Source: Methylovirgula sp. (lineage in GTDB: Bacteria > Pseudomonadota > Alphaproteobacteria > Rhizobiales > Beijerinckiaceae). From it: a stretch of DNA of 64,000 nt. Under the pieces are notes generated by a model. That model was given only the letters and a program-made list of their open reading frames with translations. It did no database searches and had not been told where the DNA came from. The stretch is taken from the NCBI RefSeq assembly GCF_037200945.1, contig NZ_JBBCGP010000001.1, forward strand, positions 1,858,501 to 1,922,500, read 5' to 3'. Made by a program: the position numbers and the translations under genes. How positions within the stretch are numbered: the stretch's first letter is position 1; each line of letters opens with the position of its first letter. Positions 26,664 through 34,416 of this stretch are shown here, in pieces.

Positions 26664-27565
26664 ATGAACAAGCCCGTCACTTCCGCGACCGGTCTGCGCC
26701 AGCGGATGATCGAGGATATGAACGTTCGCGGTTTCTCGGCGAAGACGCAGCATGACTATCTGCGCATGGTCGAGCGCTTCGCTGCATTCCTGGGGCGCTC
26801 GCCGGATCTCGCGACGCCTGAAGATATTCGCCGCTTCCAGGTCGAGCAGCGGGAAGCCGGAATGCCGGCGCCAGCGATGAACAGCCATATCTCGGGTTTG
26901 CGTTTCTTCTTCACCACAACGATCGACCGTCCCGATCTATCACGCAAATTGCTGCGCGTTTCCTATCCTCGCAAGCTTCCGATGGTATTGAGCCAGGATG
27001 AGGTTGCCCGACTCCTGGCAGCCACCAGCTGCCTTAAGCACCGCGCCGCACTGAGTGTTGCCTATGGCGCAGGCCTTCGAGTCGCCGAAGTGGCTGTGCT
27101 CAAAGTCGGCGATATCGACAGCGAACGCATGCTGATCCGGGTCGAGCGCGGCAAAGGCGGCCGGTATCGCAATGCGATGCTCTCGCCGGATCTCCTTGCG
27201 TTGCTGCGGGCGTGGTGGAAGGAAGGCCGCCGCCAAAGGGGGATGCTGCCCGGCGGATGGTTGTTCCCCGGCCAAAACCACATCAGGCCGATCACCACGC
27301 GCCAGTTGAGCCGGGTCGTCGAAGACGCGGCTCGGATCGCCGGGATTACCAAGCGGGTCAGCCCGCATACGCTGCGCCACAGCTTCGCAACGCATCTGCT
27401 TGAAGACGGCTCGATATCCGTGTGATCCAGGTACTCCTCGGTCACGCGAAGCTCGATAACACCGCCCTTTACACCAAGGTCGCAACGCGGACAGTGCGGA
27501 CCGTGATCAGCCCTCTCGACAAGATCGCAAACCTCATCAGCGATAAGACTGAGGTCGGCAGCTGA
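26664..27565 (+). pseudogene. Tyrosine recombinase of the IS91-type element, frameshifted
   Basis: The first frame (26664-27425) carries a SAM-like N-terminal domain and catalytic G-A-G-L-R-V-A-E and H-T-L-R-H-S-F-A-T-H-L-L-E-D-G, then stops. The frame beginning with GAT at 27413 continues D-I-R-V-I-Q-V-L-L-G-H-A-K-L-D-N-T-A-L-Y-T, which supplies the second His and the catalytic Tyr, and runs to a TGA at 27563-27565. One missing base near 27411 accounts for the break. As read, the protein lacks its nucleophile. A sequencing error is possible. Confidence 0.8.
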
Positions 27566-27571
27566 GGCGGC

Positions 27572-28768
27572 GTGCAGACCTCCGCGCTGGAGGTCGCCGA
27601 TATCTTCCGAGCCGCAGGAGCAAGCTACCGTGCCGCGCAGGCAGGGCATCTGAACCTCGCGCAATTGAAGGTCATGTCGGCGATCGAGACCTGCCGGACC
27701 GCAGCACTCGGCGGCCACGTCGAGGGTTGCGACGACTGCGGTCATCTTCGTATTGCCTATAATAGTTGCCGCAACCGGCATTGCCCAAAGTGCCAGGGCG
27801 CGGCGGCGCGCGCATGGCTTGCCGAACGCGAGGCCGATCTGCTGCCGGTCGGCTATTTCCACGTCGTCTTCACACTGCCCGCCGAGGTCGGCGACATCGC
27901 CTGGCAGAACAAGGCGATCGTTTACGACCTGCTGTTCAAGACGGCGTCGGAGACGATGATGTCGATCGCCGCCGATCCAAAACACCTCGGCGCCCGGATC
28001 GGTATCACGGCGGTGTTGCACACGTGGGGATCAGCAATGACGCATCATCCACATGTGCACATGATCGTGCCGGGCGGCGGAATCTCGCCAGATGGCGAGC
28101 GCTGGATCGGGTCACGCCCTGCATTCCTTTTGCCGGTCCGAGTCCTTTCGAAGCTCTTCCGCCGACTGTTCCTCACACGGCTCCTCAGCCTGCATGCCGC
28201 AGGCAGGCTCGTCTTCTTCGGCAAGTTAAAAAGCCTTGATGACAGGCGCGCATTCGTTCGGCATGTCGCGCCACTTAGACGCAAGAAGTGGCACGTCTAT
28301 GCCAAGGCCCCCTTTGCCGGGCCCGAGGCGGTACTCGCCTATCTCTCCCGCTACACGCATCGGGTCGCGATCTCGAACCGGCGGCTGATCGCCTTCGGCA
28401 AGGATGGCGTCACGTTCCGGTATCAGGATTACCGCCGCCGCGGGTCCGAGCGCCAGCAGGTCATGACGCTCCATCCACACGAGTTCATGCGCCGCTTCCT
28501 GCTGCATGTGCTGCCACGCGGCTTTCATCGCATTCGCCATTATGGCCTGTTTGCCAGCGGCACACGCATGGCCAGCATAGCTCACATCCGCGAACTCCTG
28601 GCCGCTGCACCTCCAGAAGAAGCTCCCAAATCGGCGGATTTGCCCGATCCGCTCCCGCCATGTCCCTGCTGCGGTGGCCACATGCGCATCATCGAGACAT
28701 TCGGGCGCTGGAGCCAACCGCGTGCGCCGCCGCAAGCGTTCACAGCAACCGGGACGGCACCGTCGTGA
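27572..28768 (+). CDS. IS91-family HUH transposase
   Basis: 398 residues from GTG 27572. A zinc-binding N-terminus (C-D-D-C-G and C-R-N-R-H-C-P-K-C) precedes the HUH motif H-P-H-V-H-M-I-V-P-G-G-G and the catalytic tyrosine region A-Y-L-S-R-Y-T-H-R-V-A, followed by a C-terminal C-P-C-C-G-G-H-M finger. It nicks and transfers a single strand in rolling-circle transposition. The frame appears complete. It lies six bases after the frameshifted recombinase. Confidence 0.92.
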   Translation: MQTSALEVADIFRAAGASYRAAQAGHLNLAQLKVMSAIETCRTAALGGHVEGCDDCGHLRIAYNSCRNRHCPKCQGAAARAWLAEREADLLPVGYFHVVFTLPAEVGDIAWQNKAIVYDLLFKTASETMMSIAADPKHLGARIGITAVLHTWGSAMTHHPHVHMIVPGGGISPDGERWIGSRPAFLLPVRVLSKLFRRLFLTRLLSLHAAGRLVFFGKLKSLDDRRAFVRHVAPLRRKKWHVYAKAPFAGPEAVLAYLSRYTHRVAISNRRLIAFGKDGVTFRYQDYRRRGSERQQVMTLHPHEFMRRFLLHVLPRGFHRIRHYGLFASGTRMASIAHIRELLAAAPPEEAPKSADLPDPLPPCPCCGGHMRIIETFGRWSQPRAPPQAFTATGTAPS

Positions 28769-29296
28769 CCCGGCACGGCCTGATCCTATGCCACGCCGCG
28801 GCGCCATCGTTGCGGCCACAGACTTCCTGCGTGCCCATTGTTCCTAACAACGCGATCAGCGACAATACTCTCGCCAGAAATGCTCGCCTGCAGCCTATTG
28901 CTCCAGTCGCTACGAGGTCTCAGATCGAGCCAACGTGCTTCAGACTCGCCGCCCGGCAAAACGCTGGCACGCGCATAGATCCCAAATCTCCATAGATTAC
29001 GCTCTGCACACCGCGGGTTCGTTCTTCGGGGACTTTCGTACGCCTGTCGGCATGCGAAACTCTTATATGAGGATCGTCAAGGCAATTCCTTCCACGATGT
29101 CGTCATAGATCAAACGGTCGAGTCCATTGCATGACGCGGCTCGCGAGCGAACCCTGTCCACCTTATATTCGGTCAGGGCCATCGCACCTGAACCATAATC
29201 CCGCTTGCGGCGGATCCGGACTCGAGAAGACGAAGCCATTCTTCAACGGCGGCATTTCAAGCCATGAGTTTCGTCGGCTCGTCTACCGAGGGTCTG
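28769..29296. other. Gene-poor spacer between the IS91-type and IS110 elements
   Basis: About 530 bases with no convincing gene. It should include the right end of the IS91-type element. A short plus-strand frame at 29131-29316 has no ribosome-binding site and no family resemblance. The region looks like a mix of element ends and eroded sequence. Confidence 0.4.
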
Positions 29297-30548
29297 CCAG
29301 GGTTAACCAGTCCTGACAGATTTCTGAAAGAGTGCGGCGTGGCTTTTGTCAGGGTCTCGCAACGGCACCTTCGATGACGATTCCGGCGTTGACGTACTTC
29401 CAGAGTGCCACGAGAAGTTTGCGCGCAAGCGCGACGATCGCGGATTTCTTCTGACGACCGCCATTTTGCGCCACTCGCGCCTTGAACCATGCGGTGAGCG
29501 CGGAAGTTGGCTGATGACGTACCCATAGCCATGCGAGCTGAACAAGCGTCGCGCGCAGCCTAGGATTGCCCGACTTGGATACACCCTGTTCGTGGCTGAT
29601 TTGACCACTTTGCCACGGCGTCGGCGCAAGACCTGCGTAAGCAGCCACCTGCCTTCGGTTGTCGAAGTGCCTTGATAGACCTTCGGACCAAAGGACCGCG
29701 GCAAACTCGGGACCAATGCCCTTGAGCTTGAGTAACAGCGCCGGTTCCGACGCTGATTTTTCGGCCGTAGCCAGCATGGCGTTGCGTGTCTCTTCGACCT
29801 CTCCGATTTGCTTGATCAGCAGCTCGAGACGGTCGAGTTCACGGCTGATCTGCGATTTCAGCGCCGTCGGCAATCGGCGCCCATCTCCGGTCACGAGCGT
29901 CTCGAGGCGCTCACGCCGATCTCGGTTCAAGGGCTCGTATCTGGATATCCCTTGGTTGAAGAGTAAACCCTTAATCCGATTGACATGCCTTATTCTCTCG
30001 TTGAGCAGCGCTTTGCGCTCCCGCACCGCGCGGCGGCGATCTTCGTCCTCCGGAGTAGGCACCCGAAGCATGGCGCAAACTCGCGGCTCACCGCGCTTAT
30101 AGGCTAGCAAGGCCCGAACGAGTGCCTCGCCATCAATCCTGTCGGTCTTTGCCCGCCGCCGCCGGCGCGACGTCGCAATGGATGCAGGGTCGACGATATA
30201 GCTCTCAACGCCTTCGCGCTCGAGAATCCGGTGTATCCGGAAACCATCCAGGCCAGCCTCCTGGATCGATATGATGCGGAAGCCCTGTCGGGTGCGAGCT
30301 TCGGCCTTACGCTGGAGATCCCCAAATCGCGCCAGCAAGGCTGGGATGTCGCCGGCGTCAACGTTGAACTTCGACATCTTCTCGCCGGTACCCGGCGATA
30401 TAGATGTGACCAGCCACTTTGAACGTGAGAGCTCCAGGGAGACGAAGATCGCGCCAAGATCAGTTCGGATAGCGATATGAGCTTCGGCATGATCGGCAGT
30501 AACTTGCATGATGACCTCCAGGGTTTGTGGGCGACTCCACTCTGACAG
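29297..30548 (-). mobile_element. IS110-family insertion sequence
   Basis: Contains one IS110-type transposase gene. I place the limits at two copies of CCAGGGTT followed by CTGACAG in the same orientation: 29297-29319 on the left, 30518-30548 on the right, with different spacing between the two words. IS110 elements lack classical terminal inverted repeats, so such short direct matches are plausible core or end sequences, but this is a proposal. Confidence 0.5.
29349..30509 (-). CDS. IS110-family transposase
   Basis: 386 residues with the N-terminal RuvC-like DEDD domain (acidic residue in F-V-S-L-E-L-S-R-S-K-W, then K-T-D-R-I-D-G-E-A-L) and the C-terminal Transposase_20 domain (L-L-K-L-K-G-I-G-P-E-F-A, Y-A-G-L-A-P-T-P, G-V-S-K-S-G-N-P-R-L-R) with its conserved serine. 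Family members recombine circular DNA guided by a bridge RNA. The first acidic residue is Glu instead of the more usual Asp. The frame is intact, so the element may be active. Confidence 0.92.
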   Translation of the reverse strand: MQVTADHAEAHIAIRTDLGAIFVSLELSRSKWLVTSISPGTGEKMSKFNVDAGDIPALLARFGDLQRKAEARTRQGFRIISIQEAGLDGFRIHRILEREGVESYIVDPASIATSRRRRRAKTDRIDGEALVRALLAYKRGEPRVCAMLRVPTPEDEDRRRAVRERKALLNERIRHVNRIKGLLFNQGISRYEPLNRDRRERLETLVTGDGRRLPTALKSQISRELDRLELLIKQIGEVEETRNAMLATAEKSASEPALLLKLKGIGPEFAAVLWSEGLSRHFDNRRQVAAYAGLAPTPWQSGQISHEQGVSKSGNPRLRATLVQLAWLWVRHQPTSALTAWFKARVAQNGGRQKKSAIVALARKLLVALWKYVNAGIVIEGAVARP

Positions 30549-30645
30549 AGCTTTCGTCGGTCACCACCTCATGGGATCTTCACGAAAGCGGAACGGCGGC
30601 TTTGAGACGACAAGAGCGCGAAAGCAGACATTCCAATGGAGATGT

Positions 30646-31632
30646 TTACTTCGAATGTGCAGGCGTCAAATTCTGGCCGCCGTCCGCGCGCCGAGCTGCT
30701 CGATAACGGCCAGGCGATAGGCCGTGATGTCGAAAAAACAGCTTTGAAAATGCGGCCGCAGTCCCGTAACCCACTCGGCTCGCGATACGTGAAATCCCAT
30801 CGTCGGTCGACTCTAGCAGAAACGCCGCCTCCTCCATCCGCCGTGTGATCAGATATCGGTACACAGACTGCCCGACGAGTTTGGTGAAACGCGCCGAAAA
30901 CGCCGAGCGACTGAGCCCCACGCGTTGCCCAAGGTCACGAATCGTCCAGGGCTGCTCCGGTTGTTTGTGCATCAACTGAAGCGCTGGCCCGATATGCGGG
31001 TCGGCCATCGCCCCGAGCCATCCGCCTTCTCCGGGACGGAGAGAACTGATCCAGCTTCGTAGCACCTCGACGAACAGCACTTCCGTCAATCGCGAGAGCG
31101 CGACGCGTTGGCCGGGACGCTCGACCGCCGACTCGCTCGCTATGCGTTCGAGAATCAATCCGAGCCAATCACGGTCTACGGTCGGCTTCAGGAGAAGCAC
31201 AGGCGGAAGCAATTCCAGCAAGCTGCCGCGCGAGGGCTGTGACACAGCAAAATAACCACAGATCATCTTCGAGAACGGCTGCTCATTGCCCCCGTGACGA
31301 ACGGAGCTAAGTTGTCCAGCAGGGCGATCGAAGTCTCCAATCCGGAGCGGCTTCGTCTGGCGATCCGAGTAAAACACATGGGGCTCGCCGCGTGTGACGA
31401 CGACAAAGTCGCCCTTGGTCATGCAGAGCTCCGGTCCCTGTTCGAGGGCGAGGGTCGCTGAGCCACGACAGAGATAATGGAACAGGGCATAGGGACGCGC
31501 TGGCAACGCCAGGCTCCAGGGATGGCCGAGCTCAAAGCGGAAGAGCAGGGTTCCGCCCAGGCGAACGCGATCAAGCACTTCGGCGAGGATATCCACGTGC
31601 TGAACAGTAATCCTGCGGACGATCAGACACAA
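30646..31632 (-). CDS. AraC-family transcriptional regulator (cupin N-domain)
   Basis: 328 residues. The N-terminal half is a cupin-type effector domain (H-Y-L-C-R-G-S-A-T-L, G-D-F-V-V-V-T-R-G-E-P-H-V-F). The C-terminal half has two HTH motifs: W-T-I-R-D-L-G-Q-R-V-G-L-S-R-S-A-F-S-A-R-F and I-S-R-I-A-S-R-V-G-Y-G-T-A-A-A-F-S-K-L-F. It is divergent from the hydrolase gene at 31791, a common arrangement for an AraC regulator and its target. The effector is unknown. The 3' end is close to the IS110 right end but the gene looks complete. Confidence 0.88.
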   Translation of the reverse strand: MCLIVRRITVQHVDILAEVLDRVRLGGTLLFRFELGHPWSLALPARPYALFHYLCRGSATLALEQGPELCMTKGDFVVVTRGEPHVFYSDRQTKPLRIGDFDRPAGQLSSVRHGGNEQPFSKMICGYFAVSQPSRGSLLELLPPVLLLKPTVDRDWLGLILERIASESAVERPGQRVALSRLTEVLFVEVLRSWISSLRPGEGGWLGAMADPHIGPALQLMHKQPEQPWTIRDLGQRVGLSRSAFSARFTKLVGQSVYRYLITRRMEEAAFLLESTDDGISRIASRVGYGTAAAFSKLFFRHHGLSPGRYRAARRADGGQNLTPAHSK

Positions 31633-31790
31633 TACTTAGACGATTGGGCGCTATCGTCTGACAACCCCTCCTATTACGTCATGTCGCGGCGGCCCGACGC
31701 ATCGTGGAGCAGCCATTTCGCCAACCGCAGATGGAAGAACTGCGACTTTGCGGAGACCAGCGTCGTCCGACGTTCCATCAGGAGCACTCA

Positions 31791-32556
31791 ATGCGAAATC
31801 TTTTACTCTCAGCGGCCAGCGTCCTCATCGCTGGAATTACCGCTCCCCGCCCAATCGGCTCAACCGCCTAAGGGGGCGGCTCACAATATCGTTCTCGTGC
31901 ATGGTGCTTTCGTGGACCAAACGAGCTGGCAGCCCGTTGCCGATATCCTCACAAAGAAGGGCTACAACGTAACGCTCGTCGAAAATCCGCTTACCTCCCT
32001 GGCAGCGGATGTGGAAGCTACCAAACAGGCGCTCGCGAAGCAGGACGGCAGGACTGTTCTTGTTGGTCACTCCTGGGCCGGCGTGGTCATCACCGAAGCA
32101 GGTAATGATCCCAAGGTCTCGGCACTTGTCTACGTCTCCGCGTTCGCGCCTGACGTGGGTGAATCGCTGGCATCCCTGGCGAAGAGCGGCCCCGCGACCG
32201 AGGGCACTGCAGCGATTCATCCTGACGCAAAGGGCAACCTCTACATCGATCCCAAAGTATTTCCCTCAGCAGTCGCGGCTGATCTTCCTCCGCAGATCGC
32301 GGAGTCCCTGGCGAACTCGCAACTCCCGTTAAACCACACGGCGTTCGAGGCTCCGGTCGATACCGCCGCATGGCACGACAAACCGACGTTCTATGTGATC
32401 AGCACGAAGGACAAGGTCATTGCGCCCGAGGCCCAAAAGTTTTTCGCGGCCCGGATTAAGGCTCAAACGACGGAAGTCGCTGGCAGCCATGCGTCTCTTG
32501 TCGTCCATGCGAAGGAAGTCGCCGCCGTAATTGAAAAGGCCGCGCTCGCGGAGTGA
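31791..32556 (+). CDS. Secreted alpha/beta hydrolase, signal peptide out of frame
   Basis: The catalytic part (from about 31852) is intact: I-V-L-V-H-G-A-F (oxyanion region), nucleophile elbow G-H-S-W-A-G, acidic D in S-T-K-D-K-V-I and H in G-S-H-A-S-L. It resembles EstC-type esterases. ATG 31791, with a good AGGAG upstream, starts a textbook signal peptide (M-R-N-L-L-L-S-A-A-S-V-L-I-A-G-I-T-A) that is one frame away. Removing one C from the CCCC run near 31846-31849 joins it to P-A-Q-S-A-Q-P-P-K-G. Either the gene is broken or this base is an error. Confidence 0.75.
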
Positions 32557-32658
32557 CGATAGGGCTCCCAGCGTCTCTATGCCGGGAGCCCACGCTTGCA
32601 CTGAGGAAAAAGGAACGCCTCGGCCTTCCCCCACAATTTAAGCGACAAAGGCATCCCA

Positions 32659-33150
32659 ATGGTCAGTAGCAATACGTCCATCGAAAAAGTAAGCGTCGAA
32701 CACGTCACAATCCGATCAAACAATACTTTTGCTGCTGTAAAAGCAAACCTTGAAGCGCTTCTTCCGCGCCTCGATGACGGCTTCCGGACGCTGCTCCGTT
32801 ACGGCCTGGTTGATCGGGCACGACAAGAACTTGAAGCTGCGGCAACTCTCTCAATCTTTGGAAGCCGGGACCACGGCGTGCTTTTGGCAATCGCCGGATT
32901 AAAACGGCAGGCCATTCAATATGACATTGGAAATCCGCTGACTGCATCGTTGATGACTCGACACAATCTCTCTGCTGGTCTTTACGCGCCCATCCGGGTC
33001 CTGCTTCTGGAAAGTCCCGAAGGCAAAGCTACATTTGAGTACGATCAGCCAGCTTCGACATTTGGACAGTTTGGCGACAAAAGCGTCGATTTTGTCGCGC
33101 GGAAGCTCGACGAAAATCTGAGAGATTTCCTGGAGAGAGCCGCCAGCTAG
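32659..33150 (+). CDS. DUF302 protein
   Basis: 163-residue cytoplasmic protein without signal peptide. The segment Y-D-I-G-N-P-L-T-A-S-L-M-T-R-H-N-L-S-A-G-L-Y-A-P and P-I-R-V-L-L-L-E matches the DUF302 fold, a small alpha/beta domain of unknown function. It follows the hydrolase gene by 102 bases on the same strand and may belong to the same AraC-controlled unit, which is inference from order only. Confidence 0.8.
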   Translation: MVSSNTSIEKVSVEHVTIRSNNTFAAVKANLEALLPRLDDGFRTLLRYGLVDRARQELEAAATLSIFGSRDHGVLLAIAGLKRQAIQYDIGNPLTASLMTRHNLSAGLYAPIRVLLLESPEGKATFEYDQPASTFGQFGDKSVDFVARKLDENLRDFLERAAS

Positions 33151-33213
33151 AAGGCGGCGAATGCAAGCGACTAAGCCCTTGTCAGAGCCGAGGTTTACCC
33201 CAATTATTCCGGT

Positions 33214-33756
33214 ATGAGCAAAGCCTTCACCAAGGAAGACGACACCGAAGTCGAACTCGACGACGAACTCCCCGATTTGCCGGGTGGCGTTACCAATTAC
33301 ATGACCCCGGAAGGACTCCAGCGGCTGCGCGACGAGTTCCGCAATTTGCAGCAGGACGAGCGGCCGAAGATTGTCGAAACTGTATCCTGGGCGGCCGGCA
33401 ACGGTGACCGATCAGAGAACGGCGATTACATCTACGGCAAGAAGCGGCTGCGGGAGATCGACCGGCGGATGCGCTTTCTGCTCAAGCGTATCGAGAGTGC
33501 CGAAATCGTCGATCCCCGGAAGCAGACCGACAAGACTCGCGCCTTTTTCGGTGCGACCGTGACCTATCTGAACGCCGCGGGTGAAGAGAAGATGGTCCGC
33601 ATCGTCGGCATCGACGAGGCGCGCTCGGAATTCAACGAGATCAGTTGGATTTCGCCTGTCGCGCGGGCGTTGCTGAAGGCCGAAGCTGGCGATGAAGTCG
33701 AGGTTCGCACGCCCAAAGGCATCGAGCGGCTCGAGGTCGTAAAGATCGCCTATTAA
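33214..33756 (+). CDS. greB: Transcription elongation factor GreB
   Basis: Transcript-cleavage factor that rescues backtracked RNA polymerase. 180 residues: an N-terminal acidic tail, the coiled-coil domain with the tip D-R-S-E-N-G-D-Y-I-Y-G-K-K-R-L-R-E-I-D-R-R-M, and the C-terminal FKBP-like domain. The Y-I-Y-G-K-K-R-L-R-E-I-D segment is typical of GreB rather than GreA. An acidic N-terminal extension of about 20 residues precedes the usual start and is common in alphaproteobacteria. Confidence 0.9.
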   Translation: MSKAFTKEDDTEVELDDELPDLPGGVTNYMTPEGLQRLRDEFRNLQQDERPKIVETVSWAAGNGDRSENGDYIYGKKRLREIDRRMRFLLKRIESAEIVDPRKQTDKTRAFFGATVTYLNAAGEEKMVRIVGIDEARSEFNEISWISPVARALLKAEAGDEVEVRTPKGIERLEVVKIAY

Positions 33757-33759
33757 AGC

Positions 33760-33785
33760 TGTGGCCGGGCGAAGGCCCGGCCACA
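33760..33785. terminator. Hairpin between convergent greB and Gly-rich gene
   Basis: Perfect 11-bp arms (TGTGGCCGGGC and GCCCGGCCACA) with loop GAAG, three bases after the greB stop. There is no T run on either side, so termination is likely but not assured. Confidence 0.55.
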
Positions 33786-33815
33786 TGAACAACGTTGGCG
33801 TTTTAGCCGGGAAAC

Positions 33816-34343
33816 TTACTTGTGGCCGCCGCCGTGGCCACCACCATGTCCCCCACCGCCGCCGTGACCACCACCGCCGTGGCCGCCACCACCATGACCG
33901 CCACCGCCGCCGTGGAATCCGCCGCCACCCGGACGTCCACCGCCGCCGGGGCGTCCGCCACCATGGAAACCACCGCCGCCAGGACGTCCGCCGCCGTGGA
34001 AGCCGCCACGTCCGCCGCCGCGGCCGCCGTGCCAGCCCGCGCGATAACCCGGTGCCCGACCGCCACGCCACGCCCAACCGTGCCAGCCCGTCGGGCCGCC
34101 GTAGCCATAGCCGTCGTTGTAGCCGTAGCCGCACCAATACCAGCCGGGTCCATTCCAGCCGTTGTCATAGAAGCAATAGTTGCGGCCGCCGAAGGCAAAG
34201 GCGCCCGCGATGCCACCAATGAGTCCAGCCGCTATGGCACCTGGGTCCTGGGCGTAGGCCGGTTGCATTGGCGGAAGCGAGAACGTCAAGGCGCCTGCCA
34301 ACATTGAGCCGGCGCCGACAAGAGACAGTTTTGAACGAGGCAT
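33816..34343 (-). CDS. Secreted glycine/histidine-rich low-complexity protein
   Basis: 175 residues: signal peptide (cleavage near Y-A-Q), a short Ala/Gly stretch that may span the membrane, an aromatic segment rich in Trp, Tyr and Asn, and a C-terminal half made of G-G-G-H-G and G-R-P-G-G-G repeats ending in H-G-G-G-H-K. Composition suggests an extracytoplasmic, metal-binding or surface protein; no known family is recognised. The repeat DNA is strongly GC-biased. It is convergent with greB. Confidence 0.7.
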   Translation of the reverse strand: MPRSKLSLVGAGSMLAGALTFSLPPMQPAYAQDPGAIAAGLIGGIAGAFAFGGRNYCFYDNGWNGPGWYWCGYGYNDGYGYGGPTGWHGWAWRGGRAPGYRAGWHGGRGGGRGGFHGGGRPGGGGFHGGGRPGGGGRPGGGGFHGGGGGHGGGGHGGGGHGGGGGHGGGHGGGHK

Positions 34344-34416
34344 TATTCCTCCCAGAGGGGTTGCGGACGCACAAACGAAAACATACGCAAAAAGAATTGG
34401 GCAATGACTGAACGCT

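Larger units (their letters stand above)
26600..29060 (+). mobile_element. IS91-family element with associated tyrosine recombinase
   Basis: Two adjacent genes, a tyrosine recombinase and an HUH transposase, separated by six bases, form the known recombinase-plus-transposase arrangement of some IS91-group elements. Such elements move by rolling-circle replication and lack terminal inverted repeats, so I cannot fix the ends; the limits given are approximate. About 260 bases upstream and 290 downstream have no genes and should contain the origin and termination ends. Confidence 0.55.

Noticed and set aside
26600..29060. ISCR-type element carrying resistance genes
   Set aside because: The flanks hold pheS and no resistance or cargo gene, and the recombinase partner fits an ordinary IS91-type element.
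29131..29316. 61-codon frame between the two insertion sequences
   Set aside because: No ribosome-binding site, no family match, and its end runs into the proposed IS110 end.
33830..34030. Regular CCACCGCCG repeats that could suggest a CRISPR or satellite array
   Set aside because: They are codon repeats of a Gly-rich protein, without unique spacers.
33761..34307. Ala/Thr/Arg-rich plus-strand frames opposite the Gly-rich gene
   Set aside because: Low-complexity mirror of the GGC/GGT repeats; the minus-strand protein has a signal peptide and start context.
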